Below, in pieces: positions 1 to 9,919 of a stretch of DNA of 64,000 nucleotides. How positions within the stretch are numbered: position 1 is the first letter of the stretch; the number at the start of each line of letters is the position of its first letter. This stretch comes from Neoscytalidium dimidiatum. Lineage: Eukaryota > Ascomycota > Dothideomycetes > Botryosphaeriales > Botryosphaeriaceae. The position numbers and the translations under genes were made by a program. The notes beneath the pieces were generated by a model. That model searched no databases. It worked only from the letters and a program-made list of their open reading frames with translations, and had not been told where the DNA came from. The stretch covers positions 2,356,001 through 2,420,000 of the forward strand of contig CM074696.1 of assembly GCA_037367355.1 (NCBI GenBank), read 5' to 3'.

Positions 1-2
1 TT

Positions 3-110
3 GTTCTGTTGGCTTTTGCGTTTAAGACGGTCGTGTTCCTTGTGAAGTTGGTGTTTAGGATTCTGGGAAAGGTAATTGGGGGGTTGAATCGGTGGGCGGC
101 CAAGACTTGA
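3..110 (+). CDS. Possible 3' end of a gene entering from the left edge
   Basis: One forward frame is open from base 3 to a TGA at 108-110 and encodes 35 residues. They alternate hydrophobic stretches with Lys/Arg and end RWAAKT, as expected for the tail of a membrane or membrane-associated protein. There is no start in the window, so if real this is only the C-terminus. The fragment is short enough to be open by chance and no family can be named. Confidence 0.3.
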   Translation, partial: VLLAFAFKTVVFLVKLVFRILGKVIGGLNRWAAKT

Positions 111-789
111 GAGGATGGTAGTGCCGCGTGATGACTGATGACTCTTTCCCCTTTACGCTTTGATACCTGCCGTAACTTGGATTTTAGTATGTATGATCAC
201 AGTGCTATAGTAACTATTGAGGCCTCACCTATGATTATGTCCTTATTTTCTTCTGATACGCAGCCATTCTCGAAAAAACAGTGTCCGAACGCAAAGATTG
301 ATATATTCGATCTGTCAATAGCATCGATATGTTGATGACTGCTAAAGCTGCCTTCCCGAGTCTGGCCTGTTTGCTCACCATGATTCAAAATGTGATCGGT
401 GATTTATGAACCACCTGCCGTACGGCTCACGATATCTTTCTTATTGTTGTTCTCTACAAGGATTTTGGATCCTTCGGTGAACAGATTCAGGTAGCGTCTA
501 CGAGAGACCCGGCTCTGAGGTCAAGCCACGTCATTTTCGCGCTAATATTCTTGTGAGTCTCCGCCACGGATGCCATTCCCACTGAACTACACTCATCGAA
601 AACGTCGATGAACATTGCAACAGGCCGTATCGTGAATCGTGGTGGATTTCAGTCATGGACTATCAAGCTTGGAGTTGGTTCCGAAAGTATCGCACCCACG
701 CAGACGTGAATGCGATTTTGTCTTTTCAACTTTTACACGCAGATAACCGCTTCAATGATTTGAATGACAGCTCTCCGATCACACTCAGT
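111..789. other. Intergenic, nothing recognised
   Basis: Only short, unrelated open frames occur here. No protein motif, RNA gene or repeat is visible. Confidence 0.5.
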
Positions 790-1542
790 CTAAGATGTAT
801 TGCAGAAAGTATATGAAGGGCGAGATATCCATGAGCTGGGTACCCACCTTGCGGTTTCCACTTGAAAATGCGCGCAAGGATTATTTGAGATTGGTACCGA
901 GGTCCTTAAGACTCTGTAATGAATTGCTGCCTTGTATTTTAGCATAGTATCCAAAAGTAAGTACTCGATCTCCGGGGATAGAGAAGGAATATTGCTGCGA
1001 ATCCACACGGAGTCTCCTCCGCTTGGTTTGAAGGACCTAAAGGCGTCGCCATTCAAATCCAAAAGCGCAATAACGCTTATAGCGATTAGCAAATTTCCGT
1101 AGGGGTCTGAAATGTGAGGCACTCACTCTGGCTTGCGGTCAGAGTGGCTATCTTGTGCAAAGGTGTAAATCCATGTAAATAATTATCAGTTATATAGATA
1201 CATTGCCGAAGAATTCGTCTCCAGGAAAGCCACGGACATATTTTGGGTGTTTGAGCGGTTGGATGGTTGCCTCGATTTCAGGCTCAATATCGAAGGCTCT
1301 GAAAAGGTAGAGGTGCACATCATCCTCACCCTCATCGCCAACACTAATATTTGCTGTGTGTGTGTGTGTGTGTTTGGCAGGATATGGGCCCTGAAATTCG
1401 TCCGGATAATCATGTCGTCTCTGCACTCCGCTACCATGGCAATCCTATGCTGGCGTGTGACTGAAGGCGCCAGAAACCGTAGAGCAATATCCCCGACAAC
1501 GGCGGCTACAAGGCTGAATGCCACAGATCGAGTTGGCATCAT
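790..1542 (-). pseudogene. Decayed ankyrin-like gene relic
   Basis: Three overlapping reverse-strand fragments read like pieces of one protein but sit in different frames. The first, about 1190-1426, is acidic and ends near the residues FPGDEFFGNVSI. In the next frame, about 1120-1195, comes DNYLHGFTPLHKIATLT, whose GFTPLHK core matches the start of an ankyrin repeat. The third, 790-1122, includes a helix-like stretch (SPEIEYLLLDTMLKY) that could be a later repeat. No splice pair of reasonable length joins the fragments. A frameshifted, decayed ankyrin gene is my inference; the TPLHK match is the only firm point. A (TG)n tract lies inside the first fragment. Confidence 0.33.
1353..1373. repeat. 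(TG)n microsatellite
   Basis: About ten uninterrupted TG dinucleotides. The tract overlaps the ankyrin-like relic, where it would encode a Thr/His run on the reverse strand. Confidence 0.9.
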
Positions 1543-1967
1543 GCTCGGTGGTCAGGGTCGAGGAGAAAATACATCATGGTAGAGCTATCGATTGGTAACG
1601 GGCATGGAGACCACGGCAAGTTTGTAAGGAACAACGCTCGTAAGGAGGGATTGGAACACCTATACTCATCGGGTCTCAGTCAGCATAATCCTGCAGGTTT
1701 CACGAGCAATGAAGTACGAACATGTCGTCCTTAAGGATTCGTTAGCACAAAGACTTGAAATTTGCAACACAAGATTTACCCTTTAGATCATCGCATCCTC
1801 AAGTGGAGAGTTTGCGCTGAAGACATACATGAGGGACGCATCATTGCTGTAAATACCTAGCGAGTCTCCAAATCTAAAAAAAAAATTTGAGAATCGAGTG
1901 GTGGCACACGCCTGAGTTAATAGAAGAACGTAAGCTTTCAACTTGTCATCTGCATTAACCTATCGAT
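1543..1967. other. Intergenic, downstream of ETR1
   Basis: No supported gene. It holds the presumed 3' untranslated region of the reverse-strand ETR1 gene and a short A-run near 1876. Confidence 0.6.
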
Positions 1968-3161
1968 CTACGTCCTTCCGAATACGAACACACCCTTCCC
2001 AGACCTGAATCCACCTAGCGTGCCCTGCACAGCGCTGACTAGCGTCTCTTGCTTTGTTTCCCAATCCCATTTAACCTCGTCGACCGGTACATCCTTGAAC
2101 TTGCCCTCTCTGATCAGGTCCAGCACATGGTTGACCGTCTTGACCTTCTCCTCCGGGTTGTCCTTGCTCCACTTGCTCACCCAAAACCCATCAAAGTGAA
2201 TATTCTTGAAGATCAATAGCGCCGTTGGCAGCTGCACCGGCTGCTTCGACATGCCGCCGTATGTGACTAAATGACCGTCCGACGTCAACAACTTCGCCAG
2301 CGCCGTCGCCGGTTTCCCACCCACGCAGTTCAGTCCCAGTGGCACGCGATCTCTCCCGCCATTCGTCCACTCCTTGACTTGCTCCGAGAACCCCTTCGCC
2401 TGCAACTCCTCATCCGTCACCACAACATCCGCACCCAAGTCCTTCAATTCCCTCTTCAACTGCTCCGTGCCCTCCGGCCTCGCCCTAATAACATTGATGC
2501 TCTTATACCCCCACAGCTTCCCCAGCTGTATCGCCGCGCGCCCAACCCCGCTATTCGCCCCGTTCTGCACGAACCAGTCGCCCTCCTTCAGGTCCGCGAA
2601 GTCGCGCAGCATGCGGTACGCCGTGCACGGGTTGATGCTGACGGTCCCGGCCTGGATGGGCGTCAGCCCGCTCTTGTCCTCGATCTTGACCAGGTTGCTC
2701 TCGTCCGTCTGCGCGTGCGTGCGCCACGTCCCGAAGCCGGGCTGCTTCATGATGACCCAGTCGCCGCGGGCGAGGCCCTTGACGCCCGACCCGGCCGAGA
2801 TGACCTCGGCGACGCCCTCGTTGCCGCCGACGGCGATGGGCTTGGGCGTGCCGAGGTCGGTCGTGAAGGTCGGCTTGGACGGGTAGACGCCCTGCACCTG
2901 GTTGATGTCGGCCGGGTTGATGGGGGACGCGAGGAACCGCAGCGTCAGCTTGTCGCCGTGCGCGGGCGAGATCGAGTGCTGGTGCAGGCGCAGCACGTCT
3001 TGCGGCTCGCCGTAGGTCTCGAACGCGAGCGCTTTGGCTTGCTCGTAGCCGTAGGCCGAGATGTAGCGGGTTTGCGAGAGGAGGGGTGAGGAGCGTGTGG
3101 CTGGCCGGGCGGCCGCGAGGGGCCGCGGGGCCGTGGATAGGAGTGCTCGTCTGGAAGCCAT
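1968..3161 (-). CDS. ETR1: Mitochondrial enoyl-[acyl-carrier] (trans-2-enoyl-CoA) reductase
   Basis: A single uninterrupted frame of 397 residues, the usual length for Etr1/MECR. This medium-chain dehydrogenase/reductase catalyses the NADPH-dependent last step of mitochondrial type II fatty-acid synthesis, needed for octanoate/lipoate supply and respiration. Residues 1-35 are rich in Arg, Ser and Ala and lack acids, ending near RYISA, a good mitochondrial presequence. The family signature NPADINQVQGVYPSKP follows at about residue 80, with the Tyr expected in the active site. NGANSGVGRAAIQLGK (about residue 200) is the nucleotide-binding loop. The first Met opens the presequence and is the natural start. 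The upstream half is much more GC-rich than the 3' half. No intron is needed. The family assignment is secure. Confidence 0.93.
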   Translation of the reverse strand: MASRRALLSTAPRPLAAARPATRSSPLLSQTRYISAYGYEQAKALAFETYGEPQDVLRLHQHSISPAHGDKLTLRFLASPINPADINQVQGVYPSKPTFTTDLGTPKPIAVGGNEGVAEVISAGSGVKGLARGDWVIMKQPGFGTWRTHAQTDESNLVKIEDKSGLTPIQAGTVSINPCTAYRMLRDFADLKEGDWFVQNGANSGVGRAAIQLGKLWGYKSINVIRARPEGTEQLKRELKDLGADVVVTDEELQAKGFSEQVKEWTNGGRDRVPLGLNCVGGKPATALAKLLTSDGHLVTYGGMSKQPVQLPTALLIFKNIHFDGFWVSKWSKDNPEEKVKTVNHVLDLIREGKFKDVPVDEVKWDWETKQETLVSAVQGTLGGFRSGKGVFVFGRT

Positions 3162-3666
3162 TGAGGCTTGGTTGCGTGTGGATGGACGGAAGCAGGAGGA
3201 AGGGGAGAGTTTCGTGGAGTTTCGACCATCACATCAGAGCTCCCGCAGGATGACGTCGGTGCCGCGGCCCGAGAAAATTGCCGACTGAGGTGCTTCGGCC
3301 AACGGGAAGTCCAAATCTGAATCAAATGTGCTGATATTACTGATCGCTGACTTCGGACGATGATGAATATGATGAGTTGAAAAGTCCTGAGAATCCAAAT
3401 AGAATAGTAACGTTCAGGGTCTTATTGGATCCCGTTAACGTTAGGAGCAGAAAAATCATAAAAGTAGACAAATATTCATAGAGATATGCGCCTAGTCATA
3501 AAATACATATCCAATGCGACACAACATCAGGATTAGCTCATATAGACATAACAGCATTAAGCGGATGAGTTCGCGGAGAGGGTATTCAACGCGGAGACAC
3601 AGTATAAACCCGGCTTCCTCCCTCGCTATAAACTCAGACTGACAAGGACACAGAACAGTGAACGCG
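3162..3666. other. Intergenic between ETR1 and UPF0132 gene
   Basis: Upstream region of ETR1 and downstream region of the next reverse-strand gene. A T/A-rich middle part (3400-3560) shows no gene. Confidence 0.7.
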
Positions 3667-4450
3667 CTACTCGTCGTCTAGAATCGAGCTGGCTAGTGGG
3701 CCAAAGAACGGTACTTCGCAGCGATCAAGCGTTTCAGCTGCAAGAAATTAGCAATCGCCTCATATCAAATCCACCAGGGGTAATGCTTACCATCGCGATA
3801 TGCCCGCATCGTCAAGAACCCGATCGTTCCCAAATCGACAAAGAAAAGCAGCCATGAGATGACGGTCGACCAGGAGAAGATGATATGCACGACGAACATG
3901 AACGAGAACAGCAGCGCGCTCTGCCAAGCATGGAACCTATTAAAAAAACAGCTAGCGTGTCAGCACCTCGATCCTCTACTTGCCCATCGACCCCATTGTA
4001 TCTTGCACCAAAGAAAATGACGTACCTCACATAGTCGCTCCGATGCTCCAGCACGAGCAACAACACGCCCCCCGCCGGCGGCAGCAGCAGATACGCCAAG
4101 CACGCTTCCCAGTCCATCCGTATCCCCAGCCGCGTCTCGAACAGGTCCAGATCCTCCCTCCCGCTGCCGCTCGCACTCCGGCCCCACCCGCCGCCAGGAC
4201 TGCTCCATCCCCCGCGCTCTAAGTCCGCGCTGCCGCGCCCGTTGTTGTTGTTGAAGTAAGACCCTCCATTCTGGTATCCGTTCGGCGACGACGAGAGCGC
4301 GGACGTGCCGAGCGCGCTGGAGGAGCGGGGCGGTTGACCTGAGCGGTTGGTGGAGAGGGACGGGCGCGGGGAGTGCGTGGGAGAGCGGATGGGTGGGGAG
4401 AGGGCGCGCGTGTTCTCCGGGGATGCGTCTTGGTAGGGAGCGAAGTTCAT
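3667..4450 (-). CDS. UPF0132/DUF4870 small multi-pass membrane protein
   Basis: Three exons: 4450-4026, 3936-3791 and 3737-3667, with introns 3937-4025 (GTACGT...TAG) and 3738-3790 (GTAAGC...CAG). The joined frame is about 213 residues. The N-terminal half is Ser/Pro/Asn-rich and probably disordered. The C-terminal half has the UPF0132 pattern: a hydrophobic segment after LAYLLLPPAGGVLLLVLEH, then SDYVRFHAWQSALL formed across intron 1, then two more hydrophobic segments. The tail (EVPFFGPLASSILDDE) matches the conserved end of fungal members. Its role is unknown; Tic20-like topology has been suggested for the family. I chose the Met of MNFAPYQ (4450), because the longer upstream frame has unrelated composition. 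The agreement of both junctions with conserved motifs makes the model strong. Confidence 0.85.
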
Positions 4451-5115
4451 GGTTTCGTGAACGGGCGTGTTTTGTGTGCGGCGGATTCGCTGTATGGAAT
4501 CGTGGTGTTCGGTGCGTGGACGTGGGTCGTAGGTGTACGCGTGTGCAGAGCGGGCGGTGTTGTTTGTTCTGGTTGCCTGGTGGGATTGGGGAGATCTGGC
4601 GACGTGTGCAGTGCTGTGGTTGTGTGCAGGCGTTGGGTGGCGTGGCAGCCGGATTACAAAGGAAGTAAGTAGAAAGTGGAGAGAAAAGAACGGGAAAGCG
4701 AGACGGTGGGGTATCGTTGGCGTCCGTGTGATGGTGATAGAGAGGCGGTGGAGAGGTGGACCGTGGCACGGCCGACGCGCGGAGGCACTTCGTAGGGCTG
4801 ATCGTGTCGGAGAGCTCTTGGAAGCTTGGGCCAAGCCTGCTTGCGGCTCGACGCCATTGGCACCTCTTACTGGCCCGTCAATCCGTGGTTCTATGCGGAG
4901 ATTTTATCAACGTCTAATTTGTTAATCCGCAGGGAAGTCTTCTACTTTTCGTATTAGAGAAGCGGACAGCTCTCTTTCAGCTATCCCACTGACCCAGAGT
5001 GCACTCTATCCTGTGTAGTTCGTCCAAACTTCGTGAACCCTTGGTTCTTCTGTAAGTGAGCATTTCTTCCTTCCCCATGGTCTGGGAAGAATCTTTATCT
5101 TCGCAAGAAGCACCA
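4451..5115. other. Intergenic, promoter of UPF0132 gene
   Basis: Contains the upstream region of the UPF0132 gene and the 3' side of the Tfc6-like gene. The open frames here look like noncoding GC-rich DNA; none carries a motif. Confidence 0.6.
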
Positions 5116-7410
5116 TTAAAGAGCCAAGTCTTCAACCCTGATAAGTCCATCTCCCATGCCTGCTGCGGCCCATCCACCACATCTCAAATTCGGATTCCAT
5201 GCTACCTGCGTCGACGCAGTTTCCTCTTCGTATATGGTGTTGTAGACAACACCTTCATACTGGTTTGGCAGCCCTTGCTCTACCCAGAGCTTGTACACCT
5301 CCGCCTTAAATCCGTCGATGATTCTGCTCATCGGTCCGACGTGCTTTAATTCCTGCTTCGGCTTTGCTTTCAGGACATTATTCGGAGGCTTTTTCAAGTC
5401 ACTGCGCGTGTCAGCGGCAGCCGAGGCTTCGTCGATGATGCCATTGCGATCCATAGCGCGTCGCCACTCGTGCATAAACCACGTCTGATGCCACATCTCA
5501 GCCTTGGCGATGAGGACTTTGCGCATCGGGTTGGTGGAAATGACCATGCCGTCCGTGCAGCCGATAAGCGTGAATGGATGCACGGGGCTGGCTGCGATGT
5601 GGATCACATTGCTGTTTGCGCGTCCGACGCTCATGTTGACATGGAAACGACGGAGCGAGAGTGCAAGGAGGGTATAGTTCTCGTCGCAAGTCAGAAAGCT
5701 CTGGGCATGTTCGTGCCATACCAGTGGAGCGCTACCAGTTCGAGATCGCTGAGAAAAGGCCCTATCCTGATGCGGGGCTCGAATATCGATCAGCTGCAGA
5801 AAGCCATCCATGCTGCTTGTTGCAATATAATGAGGGTGCGATGGATAAGCGCTGGCAACACTCAGGACGTAACTACTGTGAATGTTCTGATAAATCAGAG
5901 GACGAGGACCAGTAGGTCCATCTGGAGCAGAACCAAGCAGCGAGTTCGAGATGTCGAGGACTGCAAAGCTCCCGTTGGAACATCCGCAGGCTATGTGTTT
6001 GGTTGAGAGCCATGCAACACTGGTGTAGACGCAGTCAGGCGGCTTTGACTCAAATGCTGCAGCTTGAATATGGAGGTACTGGGTTGTTGAAGACTTGGGA
6101 TATTTGATGTCCAGGACTCTCACTCGCCCGTCACCCCAGATTCCTGCTAAAAGCCCGAGGTGTACCTCATCCTTATTTTCTTCCTTTCTTCGGGGGGCTG
6201 GGCACCATTTGATTGCGCGCACTGTCCCCCAATCTGTGCATATTCCAAGTTCGAGTTGTGGGGACTCGTTGAAGTCCACCCTCCCGTCATCAGTCGAAAT
6301 TATCCTCCATATCAATATAGAAGCTGGAGTGGGATTCGAAGGAGCGAAACCAGGTGCAGTGTAATTTTCCGTTGTTCTGTACGACTTGGACCGTTGCGAT
6401 GCTGCCGCGGAAATGAACTGTGATTTGTCTTGCCATGGAACCCATTCCAGACACTGAACTTTAGATCCCAAGTTGAGTAGCCACGCTTGCCTTATCGGGG
6501 CGCCTTTGGAGCCATCCATCACCTCTTCCTCATCGTCGCTCTTGTAGGCATCCCTAGACCACGCTTGGCCTATATTGATTGCTTGGCCTGCTGGTATTTG
6601 TACCGGTTTTTGTTTCTTGAAAGGGCCTAGCAGTACATGTTGGTCAGGCTTTCCGGTCTGTGGTAGGTAAGCGGCGGCATCGCTGGCTGATAACTGGATA
6701 GCTCGCTGCCCCGTCTTGAATGCTTGCTCGCCTCCCATTTCCCAGTACCATTCCCAGCCTCTGCTCGCTTCATGCTCCCGAATAGCTTTGGAGTACTGTT
6801 GACTGTAGCCCATGCCTCCTTGACCATATTTGTTTATTCTCCTACTTGGCAGAACAGGCTCATCGTGCCATTTGTCCCGAGCTGCAGTTGCTGGAATGAC
6901 ATCTTCCTTGCCCGGGCCGAAGAGATTCAGTATCCTGGTATCCTTACCCGTGTTATGGTACATCTCAGGGACACCCCTCGAAGAAACTCTGACCTCAGGT
7001 TCCCTGAAGTCGTGTGCCCGGGAGGGTAGTGTGCTAAAGCTGCCAGTCTTGAAGGAGGATGCTTCGGCCCGCTGCACGAAGCCGGGTTTCACTGGTTTGC
7101 CTCCCTTTCCCTTCGACTTTTTACGGGGACGATCATCTTCTGCGCCGACAACGTCGTCGTCGCTTAGCATCTCATCGGCGTAGCCATCGTCATCCTCGCC
7201 GGATGCGGCGCCTTCAGAAAGGTCGTCTTCGACATCAGGTTCGTCCTCAGCGGCGGCTGCGTCAAAGTCTTCATCGTCACCTGAGTCATCTTCATCGTGC
7301 GCAAACAGGTCGCTGCCTTCAGCTTCATCGTCAAGGTCGAGGCCTTCAAAAGCGTCATTGGTATATCGCTTGGCCGGACGAGCTCTGCCAGACGTTCGCC
7401 GGGTAGCCAT
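5116..7410 (-). CDS. WD40-repeat protein, probable TFIIIC subunit Tfc6-like
   Basis: An intronless frame of 764 residues from the Met of MATRRTSGRARPAKRY. The frame stays open upstream, but that part is low-complexity and this Met gives a basic N-terminus typical of chromatin proteins. Residues 20-110 are very acidic (runs of Asp/Glu), followed by a basic KKSKGKGGK patch. From about residue 300 onward the protein has WD-like blades, for example the segments around CLEWVPW, GLLAGIWGDGRVRVLDI, VAWLSTKHIACGCSNG and YIATSSMDGFLQLIDIR. Acidic N-terminus plus C-terminal propeller fits TFIIIC subunit Tfc6/Sfc6, which with Tfc3 binds the B box of RNA polymerase III promoters. The specific family name is by resemblance only; another nuclear WD40 protein is possible. 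Confidence 0.7.
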   Translation of the reverse strand: MATRRTSGRARPAKRYTNDAFEGLDLDDEAEGSDLFAHDEDDSGDDEDFDAAAAEDEPDVEDDLSEGAASGEDDDGYADEMLSDDDVVGAEDDRPRKKSKGKGGKPVKPGFVQRAEASSFKTGSFSTLPSRAHDFREPEVRVSSRGVPEMYHNTGKDTRILNLFGPGKEDVIPATAARDKWHDEPVLPSRRINKYGQGGMGYSQQYSKAIREHEASRGWEWYWEMGGEQAFKTGQRAIQLSASDAAAYLPQTGKPDQHVLLGPFKKQKPVQIPAGQAINIGQAWSRDAYKSDDEEEVMDGSKGAPIRQAWLLNLGSKVQCLEWVPWQDKSQFISAAASQRSKSYRTTENYTAPGFAPSNPTPASILIWRIISTDDGRVDFNESPQLELGICTDWGTVRAIKWCPAPRRKEENKDEVHLGLLAGIWGDGRVRVLDIKYPKSSTTQYLHIQAAAFESKPPDCVYTSVAWLSTKHIACGCSNGSFAVLDISNSLLGSAPDGPTGPRPLIYQNIHSSYVLSVASAYPSHPHYIATSSMDGFLQLIDIRAPHQDRAFSQRSRTGSAPLVWHEHAQSFLTCDENYTLLALSLRRFHVNMSVGRANSNVIHIAASPVHPFTLIGCTDGMVISTNPMRKVLIAKAEMWHQTWFMHEWRRAMDRNGIIDEASAAADTRSDLKKPPNNVLKAKPKQELKHVGPMSRIIDGFKAEVYKLWVEQGLPNQYEGVVYNTIYEEETASTQVAWNPNLRCGGWAAAGMGDGLIRVEDLAL

Positions 7411-7842
7411 CCCGCAGCCAAGGTTTGTAAGCCGAGGTGATGGAACTAGACTGACTTCTACGCCAAGCTCATTGTTTGCTGCTGCCAGGCTGAGTTTGTT
7501 CACATGAGCAAGCGAAGGCGGATCCGCAGTTGGAGTGGTAGTGTCAGGTGGACGCGTGGGCGAGGTTGCGCGGTGATGAGGCGCGGACGCGGCAGAAATT
7601 GAAGCACGCGCGCTGCATTCGCCGCCCGTGGAGAAGCCGCTGCCGTGGCTGTAGCCGAGCTCCGGATGACATCGACGCCCGGCAAACGGGCGGCCAGGCA
7701 GGCTCAAACAACTTCACAAATCTCCACACAAAGCACTGTCCTTTTCTCCGCTGCTTTCGCGCGAAGTCTGTCGCCTATGTGTTCTTAACGCCGCTACCGA
7801 CCCTTCCACCTCCCTAGGCGTACCTACCGCAGCATACCCATT
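7411..7842. other. Divergent promoter region (Tfc6-like / RING-CH)
   Basis: The WD40 gene and the RING-CH gene diverge from this 432-base segment, so it must carry both promoters. No clear TATA element is seen on either side. Confidence 0.6.
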
Positions 7843-9432
7843 ATGGCATCTCTACCTCCCCGCCAGGCGTCGCAACGCCGCACTTCACCCCGCGAACAGG
7901 GCAGCTCCGCCGACATTACCAACGTCCCTCGTGCCGACAGCGAATCTCTCTCTACTGCCTCTGTCGACTCCGACACCGTTCTTTTCGACAGCGCCTTCCA
8001 CTCGCCCAACAATATCGCGCCGCAGAAGACCGAGGCAAGACAGCAAGCTGCCCAGCCGCAACACCAGGAGGAGGATGAGCCGCGTAAATGTTGGATATGC
8101 TTCAACGACGAGACGGAAGATGGGCCCAGCTCGTCGGCCTGGCGCAGCCCATGCCCATGCGCACTAGTGGCCCATGAGGACTGTCTGCTCGACTGGGTGG
8201 CCAGCCAGGAAGCCCCCAATGCCCGCCGTCAGGCTGGCACCGGCTCGAAAATCAAGTGCCCGCAGTGCAAGAATGAGATCCACCTGAAGCGCCCTACCAG
8301 CAAGATCGTCGACGGCGTACGTGCCATTGAGCGCTTCACAGGCATGTTGATATTGCCGGGTACGATGGGTGTATTAGGATACACGGTCTACCAAGCATGC
8401 TTCATGCACGGCGTGAGCACCGTCTACGCGCTCTTCGGTCTAGAGGACGGCTATCGCATCCTCAAACCGCTGCACCAAGCCCCAGCCCTCCTGCGCAACC
8501 GGGCGCACGACTCCGTAGCCCTCGCAGCGGTGACGCGCTTCTTCCAGCACGCGCGCTTGCACTTCGGACTCTCAGCCATCCCGCCCATTCTTATTGCGTC
8601 GCGCGTCACCATCGCTGACAGCATCCTACCCATCCTGCCCGTCGTCTTCCTCGCCTCGTCCAACGCTGGCGACGAGGTTCTCAACTTCGCCCACTGGCCG
8701 CCCAGCGCCGCCCTCTCCTTCTCGCTCCTCCCCTACATCCGCGGCGCCTACAACACCTACATGGAAAAAGTCTGGGGCGCACGCCAGCGCCAATGGCTGA
8801 AGGAAATCCAGCCGCGCGCCGGCGAAACGGACGGCGACCAGAACGCGGGCGACGGCGACGCGAACAACGCCGCGGACTTCCGCGCCGACGAGGGTGACGC
8901 CATCTTCGAGCTCAACCTCGACCTGGTAGAGGAAGATGACGATGACGAGGAGCACTTCCACGACGACTTCCACGACCTGCCCGGCGAGGCGCAATGGCCC
9001 GGCGACCGGCCCGCAGCGCCGCCGCTCAACGCGCCGCCGCTCGACGACAACGCCGAGCAGCCCCAGCAGCAGCAGCGGGGCAACAACCACCGCCCCCGCC
9101 CCCGCGCCCACCACCGCGAGCGCAACCTCATCTTTCAGTCCACCAACATCGCCGACACCGTCCTCGGCGCCCTCGTCTTCCCGTCCATCGCCGCCGCCGT
9201 CGGCGAGCTGATTCGCCTTGGCCTCCCCAAGAGCTGGACCAGCCTGCCGCCGTCAGGCCGCCCGACGGGGTTTCTGCAGCAGCGGTGGGCACGCAGCTTG
9301 CTGGGCGGATGTCTGTTCGTTGCGGTCAAGGACGCGGTGCTGCTGTACGTGAGGTGGAAGATGGCGCAGAATCATCGGAAGAGGAAGGTGTTGGATTTCG
9401 ACAAGAAGAAGGGGAAAGTCGTGGAAAGGTGA
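7843..9432 (+). CDS. Membrane RING-CH (MARCH-type) E3 ubiquitin ligase
   Basis: An intronless frame of 529 residues. The RING-variant domain lies at residues 83-142 with C4HC3 order: Cys83/Cys86 (CWICF), Cys104/Cys106 (PCPC), His111 and Cys114 (HEDC), then Cys139/Cys142 (CPQC). Such domains recruit E2 enzymes and ubiquitylate membrane substrates. Several hydrophobic segments follow, roughly 165-195, 245-280 and 285-305. A long acidic, Pro/Gln-rich insert occupies about 320-430 and two more hydrophobic segments sit at 440-465 and 490-510. This layout resembles fungal MARCH-like ligases of the ER or other endomembranes. The first Met at 7843 is used; the N-terminal 80 residues are Ser/Pro-rich. 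The acidic insert is GC-rich and full of repeated codons. Confidence 0.88.
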   Translation: MASLPPRQASQRRTSPREQGSSADITNVPRADSESLSTASVDSDTVLFDSAFHSPNNIAPQKTEARQQAAQPQHQEEDEPRKCWICFNDETEDGPSSSAWRSPCPCALVAHEDCLLDWVASQEAPNARRQAGTGSKIKCPQCKNEIHLKRPTSKIVDGVRAIERFTGMLILPGTMGVLGYTVYQACFMHGVSTVYALFGLEDGYRILKPLHQAPALLRNRAHDSVALAAVTRFFQHARLHFGLSAIPPILIASRVTIADSILPILPVVFLASSNAGDEVLNFAHWPPSAALSFSLLPYIRGAYNTYMEKVWGARQRQWLKEIQPRAGETDGDQNAGDGDANNAADFRADEGDAIFELNLDLVEEDDDDEEHFHDDFHDLPGEAQWPGDRPAAPPLNAPPLDDNAEQPQQQQRGNNHRPRPRAHHRERNLIFQSTNIADTVLGALVFPSIAAAVGELIRLGLPKSWTSLPPSGRPTGFLQQRWARSLLGGCLFVAVKDAVLLYVRWKMAQNHRKRKVLDFDKKKGKVVER

Positions 9433-9919
9433 GGCTGGTTGTTTTTGCAGTGGAGATGGGGTAGGCGGGGTGTGCGCTGGTCTTCTTCCTTCCGCCTCGA
9501 TCATTCTTGATTTATATCTATTCGGCTCGTCGCCGACAGGGAACGGCTTTTTTTTTTTTTTAAGTGGTCTAGTCTCCCCATTTCGTGATGTTGCTTATGT
9601 AGTAGTCCTATCGGGCTTTGGTGGGTCACTGAAAGCAGGCGGGCGGCAGCTATGCATCCGGATGTGCCGGGTAAGCGGGCAGGGTGTTTTCGGCGTTTTA
9701 TTCAGCGAGAAAGAAGATTAACTTCGGGCGGCTTTGGGAATTTGCAATAAAGACACCTCGCGAGGATTGCAAAAATATAAGAGAGAGAGAGAGAGAGATA
9801 TCAACTGTTCATTGATACATGCATTGATCTTTTTGAAAGCTTCGTGGGTATCTTTTTTCCCAATTTCCCTTAACGCCGGCTAATCCCCGAATTGAAGAAG
9901 ATACTGACAGAGGATGATC
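9433..9919. other. Intergenic between convergent genes
   Basis: Shared 3' region of the RING-CH gene (forward) and the unrecognised 200-residue gene (reverse). It holds a T-run at about 9547-9561 and a GA microsatellite; no gene is seen. Confidence 0.7.
9781..9798. repeat. (GA)n microsatellite
   Basis: About nine GA dinucleotides in the 3' intergenic region. Confidence 0.9.
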
